This document shows positions 1 to 6,385 of a DNA stretch of 6,431 nucleotides, piece after piece (within the stretch, counting starts at the first letter, position 1; each line of letters starts with the position of its first letter). Source of the DNA: an uncultured Methylobacter sp. Its GTDB lineage: Bacteria; Pseudomonadota; Gammaproteobacteria; Methylococcales; Methylomonadaceae. The stretch covers positions 1-6,431 of the forward strand of contig CAIKYI010000429.1 of assembly GCA_903831545.1 (NCBI GenBank), given 5' to 3'. A program made the translations under genes and the position numbers. The notes under the pieces are model-generated. The model saw only the letters and a program-made list of their open reading frames with translations. It had not been told where the DNA came from and ran no database searches.

Positions 1-87
1 CCAGTATTCCTGTAAAGCCAGGATAAGTCCCTGGAAAGTAGATAAGTCGTTGTTTATGCTAGACACGGATTCAAGCTCTTTGGCCAT
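1..87 (-). CDS. glyQ: Glycyl-tRNA synthetase alpha subunit, N-terminal fragment (cut by window edge)
   Basis: Reading the minus strand from the ATG at 87-85 gives 29 open codons to the window edge, ending in STFQGLILALQEYW. This matches the conserved opening of bacterial GlyQ (E. coli has RTFQGLILTLQDYW just after its start). GlyQ is the catalytic alpha subunit of the alpha2beta2 glycyl-tRNA synthetase, which charges tRNA-Gly in the cytoplasm; glyS normally follows. Only the N-terminus is visible, so no catalytic motif can be checked. The start is uncertain. The ATG at 87 has no Shine-Dalgarno sequence and lies only about 12 bp from a TATAAT box. An in-frame GTG at 66-64 has AAGAG nine bases upstream and would begin MSSINNDLSTFQG. 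The gene is 65 bp downstream of the MerR-type regulator on the same strand. The family call is strong for such a short fragment; which start is used is open. Confidence 0.85.
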   Translation of the reverse strand, partial: MAKELESVSSINNDLSTFQGLILALQEYW

Positions 88-98
88 AAAAGTCGGCG

Positions 99-127
99 AT
101 TATAACTGAAAAACCGCTTCAGGGCAT
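99..127 (-). promoter_or_regulatory. Candidate glyQ promoter
   Basis: A perfect TATAAT lies on the minus strand at 104-99. The hexamer 17 bp upstream (127-122, ATGCCC) matches the TTGACA consensus at only three positions, so the -35 element is weak. Transcription would start near 92, leaving almost no leader before the ATG at 87, or a leader of roughly 26 nt with a Shine-Dalgarno-like AAGAG before the GTG at 66. The location in the gap between the regulator gene and glyQ suggests glyQ need not depend on read-through. Confidence 0.4.
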
Positions 128-152
128 ATCGTTAGATTGCCGCTGTCCAAAA

Positions 153-1061
153 CTAACCTTTGTCCAAGAGCATCCGTTGCTGCGCTTTGTTGTGAAAATG
201 ATCGATGTCTGTAATCAGTTCACAGCGTGACGAAGGTAATAATGCGTTTTGGTAGAGAAAGTTGGCGCCACTGCCAGCGATCCAGATAGATGAACCAATG
301 GTTTCGGCTGCATTGGCGACGATTTTTAGTTCGTCGATGGTTGTTTGTTCAGGAGGCGATTTAACCAGTCCTATTAAGATGATGTCGGGTTTCAAATGAA
401 AAGTCGCTTCAACAATGTCCTTTCCCGGCAGGTTTGAACCCAAGAAGTAGCAGCGGTATTGCAGATTTGCCGCCAGCAAACAGCCCAGTAAAATTCCGCA
501 TTCATGAGGTTCGTCGCTGGGCGTTGCAAACAGCATGGTTGCGCCATTAACCGACATGCCTTGCATGTTGTTTACCATGCTGAGTACGATGCGATTGACA
601 CAGCAAGTAAACATGTGTTCCTGGGCAATACTTAATTTACCTTCATGCCATAGTTCCCCCACTTTTTTAAGTGCCGGCAATAAAATGTCTCTTGAGTATT
701 CCAACGGTTCGCTCGCTACCAAGGCTCGCTTTAATAGCTGTTCACACCAGTCTATCCGATAGTCCAGCACAGCCTCAATAATTTGATTCAGCAGTGGATG
801 TTGTTCATCTTTATCTGAAACCTGCGCCTGTTGTTGTAGTTTCCGTAATGAATCACCGGATAGCCCGGCAATTTTACTTATGGTATGGCCGGTGCTGGTT
901 AGTTGCGCCAGTAGTTTCAGTTTCTCCATATCCTGTTGTGAATAACTACGGCGGTTACTGTCGCTGCGCTTTGGGGTAATGCAGTCGTAACGGCGCTCCC
1001 AAGCTCGCAGGGTTTCTGCTGGCAGTCCGGTCAAGAGTGTGATCGCTTTGATTGAATACAT
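153..1061 (-). CDS. MerR-family regulator with cobalamin-binding domain (CarH/LitR-like)
   Basis: This 302-residue protein has a MerR-type winged helix-turn-helix at about residues 1-70, with WERRY at 21-25 and the NRRSY wing at 36-40. A helical bundle plus a B12-binding-like domain follow at about 90-300. In the bundle W138 is followed after nine residues by E148-H149, the W-x9-EH signature that caps adenosylcobalamin in CarH. E184-P-H186-E-C-G189 matches the E/DxHxxG motif, with H186 as the likely lower cobalt ligand. Exactly 41 residues later the usual SxV reads G231-L-V233, and the usual GG reads A262-G263. Family members bind DNA as B12-dependent tetramers in the dark and dissociate in light, classically controlling carotenoid or photoprotection genes. 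Here the gene diverges from a sigma-factor operon, with a phased repeat array against its start codon, so autoregulation and control of that operon are likely. There is no clear Shine-Dalgarno sequence; the ATG is chosen because MYSIKAITLLTG is a typical MerR beginning. A B12-free homologue like E. coli BluR/MlrA is the main alternative. Confidence 0.85.
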   Translation of the reverse strand: MYSIKAITLLTGLPAETLRAWERRYDCITPKRSDSNRRSYSQQDMEKLKLLAQLTSTGHTISKIAGLSGDSLRKLQQQAQVSDKDEQHPLLNQIIEAVLDYRIDWCEQLLKRALVASEPLEYSRDILLPALKKVGELWHEGKLSIAQEHMFTCCVNRIVLSMVNNMQGMSVNGATMLFATPSDEPHECGILLGCLLAANLQYRCYFLGSNLPGKDIVEATFHLKPDIILIGLVKSPPEQTTIDELKIVANAAETIGSSIWIAGSGANFLYQNALLPSSRCELITDIDHFHNKAQQRMLLDKG

Positions 1062-1104
1062 TGTTTATGTTTTGTTTAAGTGTTGTTTATGTTTTGTTTA
1101 TAAA
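1061..1104. promoter_or_regulatory. Putative CarH-type operator: four direct repeats in 11-bp phase
   Basis: TTGTTTA occurs at 1061, 1072, 1083 and 1094, exactly one helical turn (11 bp) apart. The two 22-bp halves share a perfect 18-bp repeat (1061-1078 and 1083-1100). Read on the minus strand in 11-bp frames, three units (1061-1071, 1072-1082, 1083-1093) fit the pattern nAnnTnnACAn that I recall for CarH operators. The fourth (1094-1104) misses only the A at position 2. Neighbouring 11-bp frames on either side do not fit, so the array holds exactly four units. It touches the regulator's start codon at one end and stops 6 bp before the TTGACA box of the sigma gene at the other. Binding by the adjacent MerR protein is inferred. 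Confidence 0.7.
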
Positions 1105-1109
1105 AAATG

Positions 1110-1138
1110 TTGACAACTATTATACATTGGCGTAAATT
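1110..1138 (+). promoter_or_regulatory. Candidate promoter of the sigma-hflKC-ftsH operon
   Basis: A perfect -35 hexamer TTGACA at 1110-1115 is followed after 17 bp by TAAATT at 1133-1138, which matches four of six -10 positions. Transcription would start near 1145, giving a leader of about 30 nt that includes AGGGG (1164-1168) five bases before the ATG at 1174. An alternative pairing is TTGTTT (1094-1099) with TATTAT (1118-1123) and an 18-bp spacer. That one would overlap the last operator repeat and could be blocked directly by a bound repressor. Confidence 0.5.
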
Positions 1139-1146
1139 TAAATCCA
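1119..1146 (-). promoter_or_regulatory. Candidate promoter of the MerR-type regulator
   Basis: On the minus strand TATAAT occupies 1124-1119 and is preceded directly by TG. The best hexamer upstream is TGGATT at 1146-1141 (spacer 16), matching TTGACA at three positions. Transcription would begin near 1112, so all four TTGTTTA repeats would lie in the roughly 50-nt leader, immediately downstream of the start point. The box lies inside the spacer of the plus-strand promoter, so the two could not be occupied by RNA polymerase at once. Confidence 0.35.
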
Positions 1147-1173
1147 GTTTTAAAAATAATAACAGGGGCAGAC

Positions 1174-2355
1174 ATGATACAAGCCACATTAAAATTAGCT
1201 ACTTCAAACGATTTCCAAAGTGAAACAGAACCTCTTGCGTTGGCGATGAAGCTTGAGCAGGCCAGGCTGGATCTGCAGTCGCTGTTGATGGCGAAAAGTC
1301 AGGCTTCTACCTTAATGGTAAATCATGGGCTTGCGCAGCTTGCTGGCGGACTTGATATTTCTGAAATAGTTAGTGATAAAACCCTGCAAGAGATTATTGT
1401 ACAAGAAGGTGATCTTGTACAGCTTAATCTTGTTCAGGCTTTGCAGAACGTGTTGAATAATCCAGTTACTCGACCTTTATTATGTGATTTGCGATTCTTG
1501 TCCAACTTCTTAATTGAGGTTGCTGATCTGTGTCAGGCAATGCCGGGACAAGGTCTTGCTTTTAAGGCTTATCAGCAAAAAATTGCCTACGCAGCGCTTA
1601 GTCTTAAACGTACCCGGCAGCAAATGATTGCCGCCAATATTGGTTTGGCTGCTTTTGTTGCTCACAAACACAAAACCACGGTATTAAGTTTTGACGATTT
1701 ATTGCAGGAAGGCGTCATCGGCTTGATTAAAGCTGTAGACCGTTTCGATCCTTATAGAGGCTTTCAGTTTTCCACGTATGCGATTCCGTGGATTAAACAG
1801 GCAATTTCACGGCTTATTGTTAAACAGGAAAAAATTGTGCGACTTCCGGTCGCTTTGGCAGAAAGAGCTTGTGCGGTCTTTGAAGCAATGCGTAATGCTT
1901 ATCTTAAAACCGAGCGCTGGCCCAGTGTCGAACAATTAAAATCGCTTTGCGATTTAACTGAAGACGAAATCAAAACCATCAGAAGCTATTACCAGGCTAC
2001 ACATTCTTTAGATGCGGTTCCCGATGCCGAGGAAGATGAAGGTCAGGCTTTGATGGCGCGGATGAAACAGCAACAATTCGCCCTGCCCATGGACGATCTG
2101 ATTGCCAGCAATTTGAGTCAGTATCTTGATCGCATTGTGTCTACCTTGCCGGAAAAAGAGGCGGCAATTTTAAACATGCGCTTTGGACTTAAAAATCACA
2201 CCGAAACAACCTTGCAAGTCATTGCCGATCAGTTTCAGGTCAGCCGTGAACGGGTAAGACAAATACAAAATGAAGCCTTAAAAAAACTTAAAAATCAGTT
2301 TGGTTGCGACCTGGCACTGTTCCTTGAGCCCAATGACAGCTATCAAAACATGTAA
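1174..2355 (+). CDS. Alternative sigma-70-family RNA polymerase sigma factor
   Basis: The 393-residue product carries the core sigma regions and would direct RNA polymerase to a dedicated promoter set. Region 2.1-2.2 lies at about 145-193, with DDLLQEGVIGLIKAVDRFDP at 174-193, the core-binding helix. Regions 2.3-2.4 follow at 194-213 (RGFQFSTYAIPWIKQAISR), region 3 at about 214-275, and an acidic stretch at 280-290 corresponds to the sigma finger. Region 4.1 is at about 314-339, and the region 4.2 helix-turn-helix at 346-372 contains SRERVRQI, which reads TTGACA-like -35 boxes in RpoD. It is not an ECF factor, because region 3 is present. Residues 1-140 show no region 1.2 consensus and resemble nothing I recognise. 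In region 2.4, P205 replaces the tryptophan equivalent to RpoD W433. AGGGG lies five bases before the ATG. The gene starts the operon, diverges from the CarH-like regulator and ends 36 bp before hflK. The family is certain; its regulon is unknown. Confidence 0.9.
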   Translation: MIQATLKLATSNDFQSETEPLALAMKLEQARLDLQSLLMAKSQASTLMVNHGLAQLAGGLDISEIVSDKTLQEIIVQEGDLVQLNLVQALQNVLNNPVTRPLLCDLRFLSNFLIEVADLCQAMPGQGLAFKAYQQKIAYAALSLKRTRQQMIAANIGLAAFVAHKHKTTVLSFDDLLQEGVIGLIKAVDRFDPYRGFQFSTYAIPWIKQAISRLIVKQEKIVRLPVALAERACAVFEAMRNAYLKTERWPSVEQLKSLCDLTEDEIKTIRSYYQATHSLDAVPDAEEDEGQALMARMKQQQFALPMDDLIASNLSQYLDRIVSTLPEKEAAILNMRFGLKNHTETTLQVIADQFQVSRERVRQIQNEALKKLKNQFGCDLALFLEPNDSYQNM

Positions 2356-2391
2356 AAGCTGGTTCGCGCTATAACAATAAGAGGAGAGATC

Positions 2392-3552
2392 ATGTCATCA
2401 GAAAAACACAATACCACGCAGCATACCCCGCAACCAGACTGGAAGCTTGAGGCTGAAAAACACTGGAAAGCGGTTTATCAAAAATCCTTAGGCTATTTAC
2501 AGAGTCATAAACAGCAGTTTCCCCTGTCAAAAATTGGCGCGATTGTTGGTGGCGGCTCGTTAGCGATTTGGCTGGCGAGCGGTGTTTACATTATTGATGA
2601 GGGTAATCGCGGCGTGGTTACGCGCTTTGGTGCTTATAGCGAAACTACCCAGCCGGGGCCGAATTGGCACATACCCGCGCCAGTTGAGAATGTGACAGTT
2701 ATTAATGTCGAGCAACAACGTTTTATTGAAGTTGGATACCGTGGCAATAGTCGTAGTAGCAAGCCGGAACTGGTTCCGCAAGAATCGTTGATGCTGACCT
2801 CGGATGAAAATATCATTAATGTTCGTGTCGCGGTTCAATATCAGATTAACAATGCCAGGGATTATCTGTTTAACGTCAAGGGTAACGAATCCACTTTAAA
2901 ACAGCTTACCGAAAGCGTAGAAAGAGCGGTTATTGGCCGTAACAATATGGACTATGTTTTAACGGAAGGTCGTAGCGATATTGTTGCGCAGATTAAACAA
3001 GACATTCAGTTGGCGATGGATGATTACAAAGCCGGAATTACCATAGCCAGTGTCAATCTGCAGGATGCGCAACCACCGGAAGAAGTGCAAGGTTCTTTTG
3101 AAGATGCCATCCGTGCCAGGGAAGATAAGCAACGCTTGATTAATGAAGCCGAAGCCTACAGCAATGAGATTATTCCCAAAGCGCGAGGCGCCGCATCCCG
3201 CTTATTGCTGGAAGCGGAAGCTTACGAAGCCGAAAAAATCGCCAAGGCCAAAGGTGAAACCGAGCGATTTGACCAATTGTTGGTTGAATACGAAAAAGCG
3301 CCGGCCATTACCCGAAAGCGTTTGTTTATTGAGGCAAAAGAAAAATTGTTTAGTAGTACCAATAAAGTCATTGTTGAGGCAGGTCAAACCGCACCGCAAA
3401 TGTATATGCCTATACAAAACATGACTTCCAGTCAGGCTTCGGTGAACAAATCAGCGGTTATTGAAAGCACCGCGCAAGCAGCTGAGTCAGATAAAAATCA
3501 AGGTGTAAAAACAAGCAATAGTAATTTACGTCCTAGCCGGAGCAAACAATGA
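2392..3552 (+). CDS. hflK: FtsH protease modulator HflK (SPFH/prohibitin family)
   Basis: HflK is a type II inner-membrane protein that assembles with HflC into a large cage around FtsH hexamers and restrains or directs degradation of membrane proteins. The 386-residue product has a polar cytoplasmic N-terminus (1-45), one membrane segment at about 47-68, and an SPFH domain beginning GVYIIDEGNRGVVTRFG at 64-80. A long helical region holds two EAEAY units 22 residues apart (252-256 and 274-278), a pattern usual in HflK coiled coils. The polar tail from about 345 is Ser/Asn-rich. The N-terminus lacks the Gly/Pro-rich stretch with a DPWG-like motif of canonical HflK, hinting at a divergent paralogue. 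AGGAG at 2382-2386 sits five bases before the ATG. The gene overlaps hflC by four bases (ATGA), a sign of translational coupling. Assignment to HflK rather than a generic stomatin rests on the adjacent hflC and ftsH and the EAEAY helix. Confidence 0.93.
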   Translation: MSSEKHNTTQHTPQPDWKLEAEKHWKAVYQKSLGYLQSHKQQFPLSKIGAIVGGGSLAIWLASGVYIIDEGNRGVVTRFGAYSETTQPGPNWHIPAPVENVTVINVEQQRFIEVGYRGNSRSSKPELVPQESLMLTSDENIINVRVAVQYQINNARDYLFNVKGNESTLKQLTESVERAVIGRNNMDYVLTEGRSDIVAQIKQDIQLAMDDYKAGITIASVNLQDAQPPEEVQGSFEDAIRAREDKQRLINEAEAYSNEIIPKARGAASRLLLEAEAYEAEKIAKAKGETERFDQLLVEYEKAPAITRKRLFIEAKEKLFSSTNKVIVEAGQTAPQMYMPIQNMTSSQASVNKSAVIESTAQAAESDKNQGVKTSNSNLRPSRSKQ

Positions 3553-4409
3553 GCAGAACACAAATTTTCTTGCCAGCCACTTTCAGTTTGTTAGTGCTGG
3601 CTTATATGTCGGTTTTTTATGTCAACGAACATGATAAAGCCATCCTTTTTCGTCTTGGTGAAATGGTCGCGTCCGACTATAAGCCCGGACTCCATTTTAA
3701 GACCCCCATCATTAATAAAGTCAGTACATTTGATGCGCGTGTGCTGACCTTGGATGCTAAGTCCGAGCGTTTTCTTACCTCCGAAAAGAAAAATGTTATT
3801 GTTGATTCGTTTGCCACATGGCAAATAGGTGATGTGGGTCTTTTTTATACCACGGTCGGTGGCGATGAGTATCAAGCTAATCTTCGCCTCGATCAAATTA
3901 TGAAAGATGCGTTACGCAGTGAATTTGGCGTACGCACTATCAAGCAGTTGATATCTGAAGATCGCAGCGAACTGCGTCGCACCCTGATGGAGAAGTTGTC
4001 GCCAACGGCCAGTAAATTTGGCATCAAGTTGATCGACATACGGATTAAACGAATTGATTTGCCGCAGGAAGTCAGTAGTTCGGTGTATCGTAGAATGCGT
4101 GCAGAACGTGAGCGGGTGGCCAGGGAATTTCGTTCCCAGGGTTCTGAAACCGCCGAACAGATAAGTGCCGAAGCGGATAAACAAAAACAGGTGATATTGG
4201 CCAATGCAAGTCGTGACGGTGAAAATATCAGAGGCCACGGCGATGCACAATCGGCTGATATCTATGCCAGGAGTTTTGGTAAAAATGCAGAGTTTTATGC
4301 CTTTTATCGTAGCCTGCAGGCTTACCAGGTCGCGTTTGAAAAAACTCAGGATACCTTGGTGCTTAAACCGGATTCGGACTTTTTTAAATATTTTAGCCGT
4401 GAAAACTGA
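3549..4409 (+). CDS. hflC: FtsH protease modulator HflC (SPFH/prohibitin family)
   Basis: HflC is the partner subunit that alternates with HflK in the membrane cage enclosing FtsH. The 286-residue protein has an N-terminal membrane anchor at about 7-25, then FYVNEHDKAILFRLGE at 23-38, the characteristic start of the HflC SPFH domain. SPFH strands and helices follow to about 180, and a charged helix rich in Arg/Glu runs from 180 to 235 (RRMRAERERVAREFRSQGSE at 181-200). The C-terminus ends LVLKPDSDFFKYFSREN, matching the conserved PDSDFF ending of HflC. At 286 residues it is shorter than E. coli HflC (about 334), which fits a compact paralogue; both ends look intact. GGAG about six bases upstream of the ATG lies within the end of hflK, and the ATGA overlap implies coupled translation at a fixed HflK:HflC ratio. 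The stop is 25 bp before ftsH. Confidence 0.95.
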   Translation: MSRTQIFLPATFSLLVLAYMSVFYVNEHDKAILFRLGEMVASDYKPGLHFKTPIINKVSTFDARVLTLDAKSERFLTSEKKNVIVDSFATWQIGDVGLFYTTVGGDEYQANLRLDQIMKDALRSEFGVRTIKQLISEDRSELRRTLMEKLSPTASKFGIKLIDIRIKRIDLPQEVSSSVYRRMRAERERVAREFRSQGSETAEQISAEADKQKQVILANASRDGENIRGHGDAQSADIYARSFGKNAEFYAFYRSLQAYQVAFEKTQDTLVLKPDSDFFKYFSREN

Positions 4410-4434
4410 CCGTTCATTTTAAGAGGAAAAACTC

Positions 4435-6336
4435 ATGAAAACACATATTTTCCGCTTGGTGTTTTTTGTCCTGATCGGCACCGTTATTTATGGCGTGTTT
4501 AACCGGGGCGGCCCAGAATCAGAACAGAATTATGGCGTGTCTTATTCGGACTTTATAGAAGATATTCGTCGCAATGCAATATCTGAGGTGGTCATAGACG
4601 GCAACAATGTCGAAGGTCGTCGAAGTAACGGCGAAAGATTTACCACTTATAACCCCAGCGATTCGCGCATGATTGACGAGTTACTGGAGTACGGCGTAAA
4701 AATTAAAGTCATCAAACCGCAGTTACCAACGCCTTTGATGCAGATTCTGATTTCCTGGGCGCCGATGTTGTTGTTAATCGCCGTTTCTGTTTATTTTATA
4801 CGTAAGCAGCAGGCCGGTGGTGCAGGTGGGCAAATGGGCTTTGGTAAAAGTCGCGCCAAGTTGATGGCAGAAGATCAAATCAAAGTGCGTTTCACTGACG
4901 TGGCAGGGGTTGAAGAAGCCAAGCAGGACGTAGTGGAGATGGTGGATTTTCTTAAAAATCCCGCCAAATACGAAGTCCTGGGCGGTAAGATTCCACGAGG
5001 TGTATTAATGGTGGGCCCTCCGGGAACCGGTAAAACCTTGTTAGCCAGAGCCATTGCCGGAGAGGCGGGTGTACCCTTTTTCTCCATATCCGGTTCGGAT
5101 TTTGTGGAAATGTTTGTCGGTGTTGGTGCGTCCAGAGTAAGGGACATGTTTGAGCAAGCCAAAAAGCGTGCGCCCTGTATTATCTTTATCGATGAAATCG
5201 ATGCGGTAGGGCGTCACCGTGGCAATGGTGGTGCGGGTGGCGGTAACGATGAACGCGAACAAACCCTTAACCAGTTACTGGTGGAAATGGACGGCTTTAA
5301 CGGTAACGAAGGTATTATTGTTATCGCTGCAACCAACCGTGCCGATGTGCTGGATAAGGCCTTATTGAGGCCGGGCCGGTTCGATCGCCAGGTGCAGATT
5401 GGGTTGCCCGATATCAAGGGCCGCGAGCAAATTCTGAGAGTACATGCTGATAAAGTGCCGCTGGCCGATGATGTGAATATCAACGATCTGGCGCGAGGTA
5501 CACCGGGTTTTTCAGGGGCTGAGCTGGCCAATTTGATTAACGAGGGCGCGTTGTTTGCGGCGCGATTTAATCAAACCGAAATCACCATGAACAACCTGGA
5601 CAAGGCTCGCGACAAAATGATCATGGGTGCAGAAAAACGTACCATGGTGATGAGTAAGAGCGATTTGTTGATGACAGCTTATCACGAAGCCGGACATGTC
5701 ATTGTTGGCCGCATCGTACCTGATCATGACCCGGTCTATAAAGTCAGTATCATGCCGCGCGGCGGCGCTTTGGGTATCACCATGTTTTTGCCGGAACGTG
5801 ATCAATACAGTGCAAGCAAGGACAAATTGGAAAGCCAAATCTCCAGTCTGTTTGGTGGTCGGGTTGCGGAAGCGGTTATTTACGGCAAAAATAAAGTGAC
5901 CACCGGCGCCTCAAATGATATTGAGCGGGCCACCCAACTGGCACGCAACATGGTCACCAAATGGGGATTGTCCGATCGTCTGGGACCCATGGATTACGGC
6001 GACAGCGAGGGCAGTTATATGGGGCCGCAAGCCAAGCCTATGTCAGAAAAAATGGCGCAAATGATCGATGATGAAATTCGTCAGGTGCTCGACGAAAATT
6101 ATCAACGTGCCGAACAAATACTGAAAGACCATATTGATATTCTTCATAACATGGCTCACGCCCTGCTCGACTGGGAGACTCTGGACAAGTTTCAGATTGA
6201 TGAGTTGATGCAAGGAAAAACAATCGCGGCACCCGAACCGGAAGTAGAGCTTGAGCTGTCTGTTGTTACCGAGATTGAGCTGGGAGAAGGTTTAAACACT
6301 AAAAAACCTGAAGCGCCGGAATTATCGGCTTCATAA
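4435..6336 (+). CDS. ftsH: ATP-dependent zinc metalloprotease FtsH
   Basis: FtsH is a membrane-anchored hexameric AAA+ protease that extracts and degrades misassembled membrane proteins and selected cytoplasmic regulators; in E. coli these include RpoH (sigma-32) and LpxC. The 633-residue product has membrane segments at about 5-22 and 101-122 flanking a periplasmic domain. The AAA+ module contains Walker A GPPGTGKT (194-201), the pore loop MFVG (226-229), Walker B IIFIDEID (249-256) and the second region of homology with arginine fingers R312 and R315. The protease domain has HEAGH (417-421), where E418 is the catalytic base, and a third zinc ligand D495 in [11 protein letters not shown]. 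These numbers coincide with E. coli FtsH, and no catalytic residue is missing. The tail after 597 is acidic and variable. AAGAGGA at 4421-4427 precedes the ATG. As the last gene of the operon behind hflK and hflC, it completes a self-contained protease complex. Whether it is the only FtsH in the genome cannot be seen. Confidence 0.98.
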   Translation: MKTHIFRLVFFVLIGTVIYGVFNRGGPESEQNYGVSYSDFIEDIRRNAISEVVIDGNNVEGRRSNGERFTTYNPSDSRMIDELLEYGVKIKVIKPQLPTPLMQILISWAPMLLLIAVSVYFIRKQQAGGAGGQMGFGKSRAKLMAEDQIKVRFTDVAGVEEAKQDVVEMVDFLKNPAKYEVLGGKIPRGVLMVGPPGTGKTLLARAIAGEAGVPFFSISGSDFVEMFVGVGASRVRDMFEQAKKRAPCIIFIDEIDAVGRHRGNGGAGGGNDEREQTLNQLLVEMDGFNGNEGIIVIAATNRADVLDKALLRPGRFDRQVQIGLPDIKGREQILRVHADKVPLADDVNINDLARGTPGFSGAELANLINEGALFAARFNQTEITMNNLDKARDKMIMGAEKRTMVMSKSDLLMTAYHEAGHVIVGRIVPDHDPVYKVSIMPRGGALGITMFLPERDQYSASKDKLESQISSLFGGRVAEAVIYGKNKVTTGASNDIERATQLARNMVTKWGLSDRLGPMDYGDSEGSYMGPQAKPMSEKMAQMIDDEIRQVLDENYQRAEQILKDHIDILHNMAHALLDWETLDKFQIDELMQGKTIAAPEPEVELELSVVTEIELGEGLNTKKPEAPELSAS

Positions 6337-6385
6337 AGTTATCAGGTCGCAGGCAAAGACCCGACCACATCATCCTCCTCTATAA

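Noticed and set aside
50..58. A lone TTGTTTATG inside glyQ, matching half of the operator repeat
   Set aside because: It has no second copy in 11-bp phase. TTGTTTA also occurs by chance inside hflK (3322-3328 and 3346-3352), so single copies are background.
106..122. Small inverted repeat CTGAA/TTCAG between the regulator gene and glyQ, a possible terminator
   Set aside because: The stem is only 5 bp with no T-run beyond a few bases within the loop region, and it sits in the glyQ promoter spacer.
2341..2391. Possible internal or heat-shock (RpoH-type) promoter before hflK, around TATAAC at 2370-2375
   Set aside because: No acceptable -35 element lies at 16-18 bp and no RpoH-like pattern is visible; the 36-bp gap fits co-transcription with the sigma gene.
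3893..5838. Open frames of about 100 codons on the minus strand within hflC and ftsH
   Set aside because: They lie wholly inside strongly conserved genes, have no recognisable protein motifs, and are explained by codon bias on the coding strand.
1174..6336. Heat-resistance island carrying an accessory ftsH
   Set aside because: None of the usual partners (small heat-shock proteins, HdeD-like or YfdX-like genes, DegP, thioredoxin) or mobile-element traces are present in the window.
6345..6366. GGTCG/CGACC hairpin just after ftsH
   Set aside because: It is a 5-bp stem with a 12-nt loop and no following T-tract; the strong terminator at 6386-6422 explains the end of the operon.
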